A DNA stretch of 25,510 nucleotides from Chara braunii (GCA_003427395.1 BFEA01000410.1:1028906-1054415); one strand, 5' to 3'. Counted from the first letter of the stretch, positions 8,884 through 17,891 are shown. The notes: generated by a model not told the origin, from the letters alone. Program-made: numbers and translations.

Positions 8884-9615
8884 AGCTAGACACCCAAACT
8901 TATGGAACATGTCTAGCTCATCCATTGAGTATACACAAACAAAGGACAAAACAACTTTTCTCTTCCTTAGGCGTATGATTAAGTTATCCATCCTAGTCGC
9001 CCTGAACTATTTAAGTATCCAAGTTATATATAATTATTTGCACTTAATCTTTTAAGGTAGCATATAACTGAACCGATCATCTTAGCTCGAGGTTCAACCT
9101 GCTCTTCTTACCAAAAGTTTACTCTAATTGATACTCTCTTCAGTTTGTATTAAGCTATAGTCAGACCACCCAAACTTACGGAACAATGTCTGACTAACCT
9201 GCTTATAGATAGAATAATAGTAAGGTATAACCAAGTTATAACCTTTTAGTTTCAGTATGTGCGTGACATTGAACCAAGACCACCCAAACTTATTGAACAT
9301 GTCTGGTCCTCTGCCTGATTTATTTTTCTTAATGGTAAAGCAGGAAGAGGTTGAGCCACCCAAACTTATAAAACATGCTGAGACCCCCTCGCTCAAACCC
9401 AAAAAAAATAGATAAACCCACGAATAAGCAAGGCAACCAAGCCACCTAAACTTATGGGACAATGTTGGGTCCCTTAAAAGTCAACCACAGACAACCCTAG
9501 CAAGTCAGAGCAACCAGACCACTGACACCTAAACTTATAGAACATGTCTGATTCTCCAAGCAACTCAAAAATAAACATAGCATTGGGCCTCCCAAACTTA
9601 TCGAGACTTGCTCAG
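8884..9615 (+). repeat. Seven dispersed copies of a hairpin-forming repeat
   Basis: The core CACCCAAACTTATNGAACAT occurs seven times in direct orientation. Each copy sits between complementary arms: 8884-8918 (8-bp perfect stem), 9158-9196 (9-bp perfect stem), 9273-9307 (7 bp with one bulge), 9349-9385, 9436-9470, 9515-9550 (5 bp, with a 6-base insertion in the loop) and 9583-9615 (6 bp including two G-U). The inner AGAC/GTCT pair is kept in copies 1, 2, 3 and 6, whereas the outer arm sequence differs from copy to copy yet remains self-complementary. Spacing is irregular (about 68 to 274 bases). The array ends about 235 bases before a TATA box. Function unknown: it could be structured RNA, cruciform DNA or palindromic protein-binding sites. 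Confidence 0.7.
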
Positions 9616-9850
9616 CCTACAATGGACCCAGTAAGACACAAGAAAAACAACCTTCCTCCCATCCTTCCCCAGATGCAATCCCACAATTTGCTTTCAGTCA
9701 GACAATAAACTGAAATTGACATTATACATATATTTTTTTACTTAAGTCTGAATCATGTCCTGAAAGTCAAACTGAAAGTCAAAGTTGTGGTGCACATAAT
9801 ATACTCAGTCAACCATAGTAAGAAGTACAAATATGGGTTATAACTGAGTT

Positions 9851-9860
9851 TATAAAAGGA
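9851..9860 (+). promoter_or_regulatory. TATA box candidate
   Basis: TATAAAAGGA is a near-ideal eukaryotic TATA element. It lies at the change from AT-rich repeat DNA to GC-richer sequence, so transcription would start near 9880-9890 and run rightwards. The first downstream ORF (9863-10078) is short, overlaps the expected start site and has no recognisable domain. It may be the promoter of an LTR or of a non-coding transcript. No mapped transcript is available here. Confidence 0.4.
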
Positions 9861-9879
9861 GGATGAAACCGTTACCTCT

Positions 9880-11140
9880 AAGTTCTCTGCCTCCAAAACT
9901 CCTCCCGAGTTTCGGCAGAGCTCCCGCAATCGGTGGGCTGACTCCCCACAGAGTCTTGTTGCGGTCCTACGGGTTGAAATCCCGCCTGTCGCTTTCCTCT
10001 CAGAGCAGGACTAGACTTAGAGAAAGAAGGGAAGAAGATAAAGGGTTTCAGACTCTCGAGATACAGGAGGGGGACTGACTCAACTCCCAGGAGAGGGCCT
10101 TGTCATCTTCCATCGCTTGAGGGCCTCGCAATGGTGGCCAAAACGAGCAGCCGCTGACAAACAATACTCTGACGGAACTTCAAGTCGCAGCGGTAACCCC
10201 CTTCACAAGCATGATCGTGTCACCAAGCTCCTAGTACCTTGATCTCAGACAACTCCGTCGCCGCACAATAGTACACACCTCACTCATATTTTATTAGAGT
10301 GTCGGTGATGCATATCAACATACAACAAAGCGCAGTTTTATTCAGTCAACTGCAGTCAAATTGCCAATTGTTGATTCCCTGACGAACTTCCAACCCGTAG
10401 TAATGACCCCTCTCGTAGACCTCAATTACTCTCCCAAACCGCAGTTTCGCTCCCTGATCTTGATCGGCTGCTTCGCAGCCTAGTAAGGTTGCGTTTAGAT
10501 AGGACGCAGCCCTGCCAGCATGTGTCCTATCCGAGTCATGATCAAACCGACACGAAATCCTAACAGCAAAGCACTGTAGCAGGGCTTAGCACTGAGCCCC
10601 AACCCTTAGCGTCGTATTCAGTATGCGCAACACAGCGCAACAACGTAGGTGCCAACTGCGACAACTTCAATAAGCTCCAAGTCAACTTAGTAGGATCAAC
10701 ATGGTGAAGTAACAACATCCTTCGGCACACCGCCTTAGCTATAAAGCAACAACAACATGTGTAATGGCAGTGTAGTAGAAATACAGCCGCTACCTGTTAT
10801 CCGGATGGCCATAGCAGGAGCAAAGGAGAGGTCAACACCACCACATCCTAGCAGTTGCAGCAACTCACGCAAAAGAGGCAACTGCAGTTCCGTTGAAGGA
10901 AGACATTAGTTCACTTGGATTAATCCGCTGACATCAATACGTCGGCCTCAATCGAGAAGGAAGGGCATCAACTCCTGCCTATTGAAGATCATTAAGCACA
11001 ATCCTTTCAACCCCCACTGCTCTGCCTCACTTCGTTCCTACCGATCAAGCATGCAAACTTCGAATAACCTTCCGTCGGGATATGGCAATGTACACTGCTA
11101 AGAAAAAGTCCCTCGGAATGATCGTGCAACCTCTGTGAAA
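9880..11140. other. Gene-poor stretch of mixed composition with local stem-loops
   Basis: No ORF with a recognisable product. Short complementary pairs occur: GGTTGCGT with ACGCAGCC near 10486-10510 (one G-U), and GGGCTTAG with CTGAGCCC near 10582-10600. No tRNA, rRNA or known non-coding RNA was recognised. Confidence 0.5.
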
Positions 11141-11146
11141 ATATAT

Positions 11147-11355
11147 GAGCCAAAACGAAATGAATCTTCCGCTAAAAGCAGGAATATGCAACCTCCTACT
11201 CGCAGCTGCTTCACTCTACTTTCCTCGATAAGACGAGGAACAACGCCTACCAACAGGTAAGTCTTCAACCCAGCGGTTGGCGTTATGCCACTTCCCTAGA
11301 TAGCATGAGCACATTTCGAATGAATCTACTGCTAGAGCGTGGAAATATGCACTGC
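11147..11355. repeat. Diverged direct duplication of about 48 bp, offset 160
   Basis: 11147-11193 and 11307-11355 share the frame GAGC...CGAA(A)TGAATCT...GCTA.A.C...GGAAATATGCA with scattered changes. A weaker third relative may lie near 11060-11105. No coding frame spans both copies consistently. Confidence 0.5.
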
Positions 11356-11490
11356 ATTTCGTCACCTTGTTAGCCATTTCCCTCCATTCGTGCAACTTCA
11401 TCTCCTACCTCTCCTAAACAAAAGTTTCACCGCGGAATCCGACACTACTATTCGAGTCACCCCACCCGAGAACCTTCGGAACGGATTTTC

Positions 11491-11701
11491 GCTCGCCCGA
11501 TTTCGATGAGTATCGGGTGGAATACGAAATTATTGCTCCCGTCATGTCTCCTTTCACGATACCTTCGCGCACGTCCTATTTTTCCTCCATGCTAATACTA
11601 ATACTCTAACCCCAAATCTAACACCATATTCATGCTCGCCCGTTCCAAAAACCTTTAATTCGCACTTTCTCTCGCCCGATTTTGTTGAGAAACGGGCGAG
11701 A
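11491..11701. repeat. Two related hairpins sharing a loop but with different stems
   Basis: Copy 1 pairs CCCGAT (11496-11501) with ATCGGG (11512-11517) plus an outer G-T. Copy 2 pairs TCTCGCCCG (11670-11678) with CGGGCGAGA (11693-11701), a perfect 9-bp stem. The flanks and loops are related (TTCGATGAGT and TTTGTTGAGA around the loop; CTCGCCCGATTT and GGAATACG or GAGATACG outside), so the units are paralogous, about 178 bases apart. Role unknown. Confidence 0.6.
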
Positions 11702-12640
11702 TACGTTCCTTCCATGCACCATAGCAGCTTCCTCTCTATCGCTGCCCTCTTTCCTACCCCGCATGCACCTGGCTCAACTTCGCGCCCAAATTCCTTCTTT
11801 TTCCTCTTGCCTGCCTTTACTGCCTTGGCTCATCGTCTCTCCGTCCGACTTGCTCCCCGCGCCCAGCCATGTGCTAACCCAGGCACCACAAGCCGTGTCG
11901 ATCGACACAGACAGCCGGATGGTGCTCATGAGAGCCGAAACCCGCTAACGAGCGTATGCCGACTCACCCGTCGACTCTGCCAGTCCAGAACGCGGATGGC
12001 GCCTGAGCGTGCGACTTATGCTCGACCGCCCTGGTGATTCTGACGCCGCAACGGTGACCCCGTTGCGGAGCTGGCAACGTGAGCTTAGGCGAAACGTGTC
12101 CGGGTGCCGATCTTGGTCAAATAAGCACTTTGAAGACCGAAGTAGGGACATGTTCCAAGTTCGAGCCGCACAGCACGTACCGTTGCGGCCTCCCACTGAC
12201 GCCCCCCTGGTTTGCTGCTCCCAACGCACAGTTCCCACCATAGGGTCCCCAATGAGCATACTTTCACTCAAGCCTCTCAAAACCGATAGTGGTTGGCAGG
12301 CGGTGTACCCGAGAGAGCCCCTACCAGCCAAGTTTCTTCTGCCTCCTGGGCTAAGTCACCCACAGGCTCACATGTACGTTAAACTTCTCGGTTCGTATTC
12401 CAAGACAGGTGGTATAGAGAAATTTTGCCAGCGTCCCGAACATGCGAAATTTGAACGGGTCCGTTAAAAAAAAACGCGGACTCAATGTCCTTGACTACTG
12501 AGATGGCCACTAAATCCCGCCGTGCGTCCAAGTCAAACGGACGTCGGAGCAAAGGAGATAATAATATTACGACGTTAAATAATAAATTATTAAAAAAAAA
12601 ATAATTATCAGAAAACAACAAACATGGAAAATGAATCGTT
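11702..12640. other. GC-richer block with overlapping unassigned ORFs
   Basis: ORFs overlap here on both strands, the longest at 12009-12467 (plus, 152 codons) and 11945-12331 (minus, 128 codons). Neither shows a domain, signal peptide or repeat I recognise, and GC-rich DNA yields such frames by chance. A perfect 9-bp hairpin (CCGCAACGG, 5-nt loop, CCGTTGCGG) lies at 12046-12068 inside both. An unidentified exon cannot be excluded. Confidence 0.35.
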
Positions 12641-13389
12641 ACTTCTGCTCTAATGCCGCCGCCGACAAAACCAAGGGGAATAGCCTTGCCAGACCCTCAA
12701 CCCCCCAGTCCCTCCGCGCTACTCTAATAGTCTCTTGTCGTCGCCGCTCGATGTCGATCCCTGAATTTCTCTGATGAAAATCCGACGTTGTAACCAATAG
12801 GGTTAGACCCAAGTCTGGGTCCGGCTTTGACGGACACCTAAATAAAACGATACTGCACGACGCGCAGACCTACCGAAAAAAAAAACACATTGTTGTTGAT
12901 GTCGTCCTTCGCGCGTACGCACAAGTCACAGGCAAGCACACCAATCAAGAGGCATGATTTTTTTAATCCTAATTTATTCAAAAATAAAAGTCTAATCGAC
13001 GACCAACGCCGATCTCCACAATCATCAAAAGCAAAAGAGATCACGCGCGCCTTAAGCCTGCGCGCATATACACTCTCTAATCTAGTCAACCATCCAGCCA
13101 ACGTAAATTTCAAACACAGTCGCGCCTTGCGCGGTATCCTTAGACTTTAAAACAAACTTATTTTCTGTTGCTTGCAAAAACCAGGGTGGATACCTTTATA
13201 AGGGTATTCGCACAGACACCGTCGTATGTAGTTCATATTCCTGGTCATCTTCGCACTTACCCTATCTTCCACACCTCTAAGCTTGCACCGAAACTGATCA
13301 GTTTCCCTCGCGACACTTAATGCTGCCCCGAACCATGGATGAAGGTCGACATGGATGACATCGTGAACCAAAGGGAAATGCCAGTTTGA
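12641..13389. other. Stretch without a recognisable gene
   Basis: Mixed-composition DNA with no domain-bearing ORF. The last part, about 13330-13389, runs in frame into the chromodomain-like remnant and may be part of the same decayed polyprotein; a TGA at 13387-13389 separates them. Confidence 0.45.
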
Positions 13390-13569
13390 AGACCTTCAGG
13401 TAGAGGACGTCCTCCGAAGCTGAAGCTGCAGTACCGCGTTCGGCTCAGACATCATAGTGATCCAAAGGAGGATAGATGGTTTACTCGGGAGGAACTAATG
13501 CAGACCGCCCCACAGGTTGTCGCCCACTACGAGAAGTTGCTGCAGAAAGGAAAACGCCAAATTGAGTAA
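13390..13569 (+). pseudogene. Chromodomain-like C-terminus of a Ty3/gypsy integrase, remnant
   Basis: The frame from 13390 to the TAA at 13567-13569 begins with a basic GRGRPPK stretch and then reads KLQYRVRLRHHS, DRWFTREELMQTAPQVVAHY. This follows the chromodomain pattern of chromovirus integrases: a Tyr-x-Val-(Arg/Lys)-(Trp/Leu) strand, a short acidic turn, a Trp near the middle, then an acidic helix with Leu...Ala-Pro-x-Val...Tyr. Such domains tether integrase to modified chromatin. The usual Trp of the first strand is replaced by Leu, and a TGA and a TAA lie in frame upstream. Reverse transcriptase, RNase H and the integrase core are absent, so only the last part of pol remains. Its strand is opposite to the gag remnant at 4920-5985, so it is a separate insertion. 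The assignment is by pattern, not by search. Confidence 0.5.
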
Positions 13570-14052
13570 TGAAACTTCTCAAAGGATTGTTGAAGTATGG
13601 AGGAGGGAATGCAAGGCTCAAAATCTCGATAAGCCCTACTGGGCCCTCTTTTCTGTACATTCGGCCTCCCTAAGTGAAGGCAGGCCTGACCAAGGCCTAT
13701 TTGGGATCTCCACACTACTGGGGAAATTCAGGCAGTTGCCAACGCTAGTTGGTTGAAAGCACCCATACCCTAGCTACCTTTATCATCTGAGTCAGGCCCT
13801 GGGCGAAATACGCAATAAGAACCCAACACAGGCTGCGGACGGTTGAGCACGAGTAACTGTCATAGGCCCTGGGCCTGATTCATTCAGACTAGGGCTCAAC
13901 CTCCCGAGGCCTATCGGAAGTTTTTGGGCTAGGGCCCGTTACAGCCAGGTCGCATGCAGCAGGCATGCCACTTCCGTTTAGGAAAGTGTTTGCCCCTACA
14001 TTCCTCATTCGGACATTGGTTGCATGCTGCGCAAGCGCTGCTGCGCTAAACG

Positions 14053-14400
14053 TTGGCCGGGCTCACGCGCTCACGGGCGAGCAGGGAGAGGCAAGCAACC
14101 ATAGCCGAGTTGCGTTGCATAGCTGGATGGGGCGCATGGTGGTCCTTGGGTGCACGTGGCATATGTGAGTGGGGGATCGAGGTTGTGAGTGATAAGAGAG
14201 AGGCATACCTGGTGCTTGAGGCGAACGACATTGACCCAGATCTGCTCGTACTTCGGGAAGTTGTTGACATCACCAACGACATTGTAGATAGGCTAGATAG
14301 GATCTGCCACTTGGAGTCTGTGCGCAGGGCGCCAGATAAGATGTTCGACATTGGTTCATTGTTGATGATGATGAGACTATTCCAACATTGTCACTTGTGA
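14053..14400 (+). CDS. Unassigned ORF, possible exon or transposon fragment
   Basis: A 115-codon open frame with no ATG at its 5' end; the TTG at 14053 is just the first possible codon, so the true start is unknown. The second half has a protein-like mix of acidic, basic and aliphatic residues (GIEVVSDKREAYLVLEAND, then DLLVLREVVDITNDIVDRLD), which could form amphipathic helices or a short coiled coil. The frame ends in TGA within CTTGTGAGT, which also resembles a splice donor. The opposite strand has an overlapping Ser-rich frame that looks like a shadow. I do not recognise the family. The chromodomain remnant 480 bases upstream is on the same strand but in no obvious relation. Confidence 0.3.
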   Translation: MAGLTRSRASRERQATIAELRCIAGWGAWWSLGARGICEWGIEVVSDKREAYLVLEANDIDPDLLVLREVVDITNDIVDRLDRICHLESVRRAPDKMFDIGSLLMMMRLFQHCHL

Positions 14401-14541
14401 GTTTTTGTTGTGCTCTTATTTGGTGGAACTCGTGTTGCATTTCTGCTTTTGGTTCGAGGTCACGACTATCTGGTCTCATGTGTATGATGCTGCTTGGAAT
14501 CTAAAGTTCGTTATCGCTCATTTTCCTTGCATATATATATG

Positions 14542-14642
14542 CAAGGGTGGCCGGCGTGCAGGACGGGCCGAACGCCCAACCTGAACGCCCAATTGTACGG
14601 AACCCCTTGGGGATGCGTTCGACCGTTCAAGTCGAACCCAGC

Positions 14643-14704
<62 letters not shown>

Positions 14705-14940
14705 ATGCAAAGAAAAAACCTAAACAATATTTGCTTGAGCATTATATCCAAAGTTATTACAAAATTTGAAACAAATAAATAAATAAATAAAATAAAAAAA
14801 GAAATTAAAGAATTAAAATTAGTCAGTGCGCAAGCCCGTTTTTGACGCCGCCATTTTTGGCGATTTTTTTTTTTTTTTTGGGATAGCCAAATGCGCGCAA
14901 CTTTACATATGTGTACTTCACATAATACAAAACTCAACGC
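14542..14940 (-). mobile_element. Family B hAT-like element, partial copy (inverted)
   Basis: Read on the minus strand, this matches the right half of the element at 3367-4104: the CGCCA...TGGCG-type word (here the GCCGCCATTTTTGGCG region near 14850), an AT-rich middle, a long homopolymer (58 A on the plus strand, 14644-14701), the CCAAGGGGTTCC-like block and the terminal CGTCC...CCGGCC sequence. The end on the left (14542) is kept. The other end is lost near 14940, where unrelated GC-rich palindromic sequence starts. Confidence 0.7.
14644..14701. repeat. Poly-A run of 58 bases
   Basis: Uninterrupted A at 14644-14701 inside the family B copy. The same site is T-rich in the complete copy (3966-4002, opposite orientation) and has about 26 A in the copy at 17004, so the run has expanded here. 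Its exact length is likely to be uncertain in any assembly. Confidence 0.85.
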
Positions 14941-15129
14941 GGTCGTTTAGCGCAGCGCTGCGTTAGGGTATCACTGTGCTAGCAACGCGCCCGCTAAAAT
15001 TTTTGATTGCTACGGGCGCTGAAAGCATGGTGAGGAGGGTTACGCTCCGGCACCTTCATAGCGATCGTCGCGTTCTGCTCTTGGCCCTCCTCCCTGCCAC
15101 GTGGCTGGTGAGAGTAGAATTTGGACGAC

Positions 15130-15250
15130 GCCCCGCATATCAGTATTATGAACCGGTCAGGGCTTGCTCCCTGGTCTCAGATATGGAGCCTTCAGTGAGG
15201 AGAACCTCTTGCTTTTAGCAGAGGAGTCGCCACCTTCTGGGGCCTTTGTC
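15130..15250 (+). pseudogene. Fragment sharing a short protein motif with 18130-18270
   Basis: CTGGTCT(C/T)AGATATGGAGC near 15170 recurs near 18179. In the frame shared by both, translation gives QG(L/V)(L/V)...GLRYGA followed by an acidic or basic stretch and a stop. The upstream frame here has a TGA. Too short to name; probably remnants of one transposon or gene family. Confidence 0.3.
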
Positions 15251-15380
15251 TGCTGAATGTGACCTGGGTCTTCTCCATAGCTCGTATGAACACTGCTGGT
15301 GGATTGGGACTTTCTGGCTTTTGCTTTATCTACGGCAGCGAATAGTCAAACGTGTCATCCTATTGAAGAAGATTCGTGTT

Positions 15381-15542
15381 ACCATCGCTATTATTATCAT
15401 CATCAAAGAAGAAGAGGAAGATGCATGTCATCGTCATCGTCATCATTGGATAAGAAGAAGAGGAGGATGTGTGTCATCATTATCGCCATTACCAAGAAGA
15501 AGGTGAAGCCGTGTGTATCATCATTATCGTTGAATAAGAAGG
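15381..15542. repeat. Minisatellite of alternating ATC-rich and AAG-rich blocks
   Basis: Three successive units, each an ATC/TCA-type stretch followed by an AAGAAG stretch, about 50-65 bases per unit. The block is open in two plus frames because of its triplet structure, which explains the His/Tyr-, Ser- and Lys-rich ORFs there. No gene is implied. Confidence 0.7.
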
Positions 15543-15920
15543 TTCGCCACAGAGGTTGGTCGTGTGCTCGATACCCATTGGGACCATCATCCGAGTTCTA
15601 ATTCTACCATCTTCATCGTTTCCATCCGCATCGCTTTCTCCACTTCCCCTATGCTTCTGAATCTCTACTTTTTCGTTATCCATCTCTTCTCCACATCATG
15701 TCTCTGCCTGCATTGTTGCAGAAGAGAAACTGACCGATCCTTCTCCATCTCTATTTCGTCCATCTTTTGCATTTTAATTCCCTATCTCCTCCTTCCGTTG
15801 TTTCCATCTCCTTCTTTTGTGTAGACAAAGTGACGAAGCGAATGCAAGATCGCCTACCCTTATTTCGTTTTTCGTTTGCATTGTCCTCTTTCGATCTTGT
15901 TGCCGTTTCCGTCTTCGTTT

Positions 15921-16003
15921 CGTTTCCATTTTCCATTTCCCATTTTTACTTTCGAATTTTTTCTTTTTTCATTTTCCGTTTACCATTTTCCATTTTCCAT
16001 TTC
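15921..16003. repeat. Pyrimidine-rich heptamer repeat, CCATTTT-like
   Basis: CCATTTT and near variants repeat about eight times, broken by a short T-rich stretch near 15955-15970. It is the end of a longer pyrimidine-rich tract starting near 15590. It is not the plant telomere repeat (CCCTAAA). Confidence 0.7.
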
Positions 16004-16070
16004 TGAAATCTGGATCGATTTTAGTGGTTAAACAGTGAGATTGTTGATAATTACCCTTCTTCCACCTGGC

Positions 16071-16610
16071 GGGGATCATCTGGGATGATGGGGCTGATGC
16101 TGCCCCCTCATTAGGTCTGTCGTTTTGGGGTGACCTCTATCTACTTATGTGAAGCCTGTTGCGCAACTTTGTTAACTTAGGGCATGGGGTTTGACTTTGT
16201 GTGGCTGCAGATAGTTTCGATTTGACTGATATAAAATTTGACACTGTATTATTGTCTTTGCTCCGTAGATAATCTAGGGTGTGTTAGGGATGATTACGAT
16301 AATTGAATTACGAGTGGGTGAGGAATTTGTGTGGCTGTTTTTGTTTTTGCCTGTACGACAATAGAGGACGTGGAGGGGATCACCTGGGATGATGAGGCCT
16401 GATGCCACCCCGGGTCTGTCGTTTTGGGATGGTCACTGTTTGCGGCTCAGTTTTGCTATTTTAAGGCATGGTGTTGGACTTCGTGTGGCTGTTTCTGCTC
16501 CATAGATAGTTCAACTCTGACTAATGTAACACTCGACACTATATTACAGATCCTTCCTCATTGATGTTACGATTGATTACTGTCTCCGTTACGTAGATAA
16601 TTTGGAGCTA
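16071..16610. repeat. Direct duplication, offset about 304 bp
   Basis: GGGGATCA(T/C)CTGGGATGATG occurs at 16071 and 16375. Downstream the two units share GGTCTGTCGTTTTGGG, GGCATGG(G/T)GTT, GTGTGGCTG and CGTAGATAAT-type words, with unequal gaps between them. The opening word can fold as ATCAT with ATGAT. No coding frame is conserved between the units. Confidence 0.65.
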
Positions 16611-17003
16611 ATTGCTACCAAATTTTGTTTTGTATTCAACGTCTGTACAAGGACAGTATAATGGGATTGCGGCACGAACATTGGGTGCTGCATGCTTTTG
16701 TAATGCGTGACATAAGACATTGACTGTGCCAAGGACTGTGTGGAAACATAGATAGGATAGGTTTGACCTCTACAGGGTGATAGTTCTCTCTTTTTGAGTT
16801 TAGGTAATGATTGTTTTCTCCTCTCTTTCCTTTCGCAACTTAGGGCCTGATAATACTGGGGGGCTGGGATCTCGGTAGCTGGATGGTTGTGGTCGGGGAT
16901 AGGGTTGGCCGGAAGTACCTTTCTTAGCCCCGGATGGCTGCAGCATCTATGTGAGGGACGCCGGACCCGTTTCCCGTTTTTTTTACGAAGTTGAAAGTTG
17001 TTT

Positions 17004-17356
17004 AAAAAAAAAAAAAAAAAAAAAAAAAACTCATGCAAAAAGTTTCAAGAAATAATAAATATTTGAGGCACCAAAATAAAATCACAACAAAAAGTAAAAA
17101 GTGAAAAAAAAAAAAGGGTCGGGCACGTTTTAACGCCGCCATTTTTGACAGTTGTTTTTCTTTTTTTTTCGGCTAGTCAAAATGCCTTGAAAATTTATAT
17201 GTGTGTAGCATATGTCCTACAAAAACAATCAACAAAAAAAACATTTTTAGGCTCCAAAATAAAGGTTCCGCCCCCGAACGGGACCCCGAACGCCCGAACG
17301 CCCGAACGTTCGGGGGTCATCCATGGGGCCCCCGAACGTTCGGCCTGGTAACCATG
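17004..17356 (-). mobile_element. Family B hAT-like element, partial copy (inverted)
   Basis: On the minus strand it begins near 17356 with GGTTACCAGG and CGTTCGG-rich end sequence, then follows the left half of the 3367-4104 element, including the GGCATTTTGACTAGCC-like and GCCATTTTTGAC words. It continues to an A-run at 17004-17029 and has lost the other end, next to unrelated GC-rich DNA. Only one internal unit is present, compared with two in the complete copy. Confidence 0.7.
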
Positions 17357-17370
17357 TACATAAAAAAAGA

Positions 17371-17428
17371 TGCCCAGTAAACCATAGGCAGAGAGGGAGA
17401 AGAGGACAACAAACGAGGGGTTGTGACA
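17371..17428 (+). repeat. Dispersed 58-bp repeat, copy 2
   Basis: Partner of 771-828. It starts 15 bases beyond the end of the family B copy, so it may mark sequence into which that element inserted. Confidence 0.8.
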
Positions 17429-17686
17429 AAGTGTTTTGCCGGAGTTTCACCGACGCATCATAAAATATATATATGCTGAAAAATTTTAATTCCCCTCTCC
17501 GGATGTCTACATACATATTGAGATTGAAAATTGTACAAATTTGAAGTGGTGAAGATGCTGAAATTTCAACCCCTGCCTCCCCATCTTTTTCTTTTTTCTT
17601 GTTTAAATGGCGGGGTGCTCGTAATATTCATCATCTTCATTACCTCGAAATTTTTAGAAGTTTGATGATCCAAATGCATATTGATC

Positions 17687-17890
17687 AAGGCTACTGGCCG
17701 GGCCACCCGGGTCACCCTGTTTTCCCGAGCGGCCCGACCGTGCAAAGACCAGGGAAGGTCCCCCCGGCCCCCCCCTGCAAAAACAAAAAAAACAAAAAAT
17801 ATGAAAAAAAAAACTATGATATGCAAAAAAATTAACTGAACAACTTTTGCCTTAGGGTGACATTAATTTTTTTTACCAAAAAAAATAAAA
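17687..17890 (+). mobile_element. Family A hAT-like MITE, 5' part only
   Basis: Begins CAAGGCTACTGGCC, close to the left end of the complete copy at 2285, and follows it through the CGTGCAAAG, GGGAAGGTCCC and TTAGGGTGACAT-like words. It stops at about 17890 where a tRNA-like sequence takes over, so the right terminal repeat is missing. Confidence 0.7.
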
Positions 17891-17891
17891 T

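Noticed and set aside
9124-9462. Minus ORF with repeated KFGW peptides, possibly a peptide-repeat protein
   Set aside because: Not all repeat copies are in one frame, copy 4 is read in another frame and copy 7 has a stop. The repeat is better explained at the nucleotide level as stem-loops.
8884-9615. Possible CRISPR-like array
   Set aside because: Core spacing varies from about 68 to 274 bases, copies diverge, and the setting is a eukaryotic genome.
12009-12467. 152-codon plus ORF
   Set aside because: Overlaps a 128-codon ORF on the other strand and shows no domain; not called as a gene but noted as a region.
15541-15600. Possible B box (GTGCTCGATACCCA) of a second SINE
   Set aside because: Poor match to the consensus and no A box at the right distance.
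16589-17038. 149-codon minus ORF starting in a Phe run
   Set aside because: The start is the translated A-run of a family B hAT-like element; the remainder has no domain and crosses the element border.
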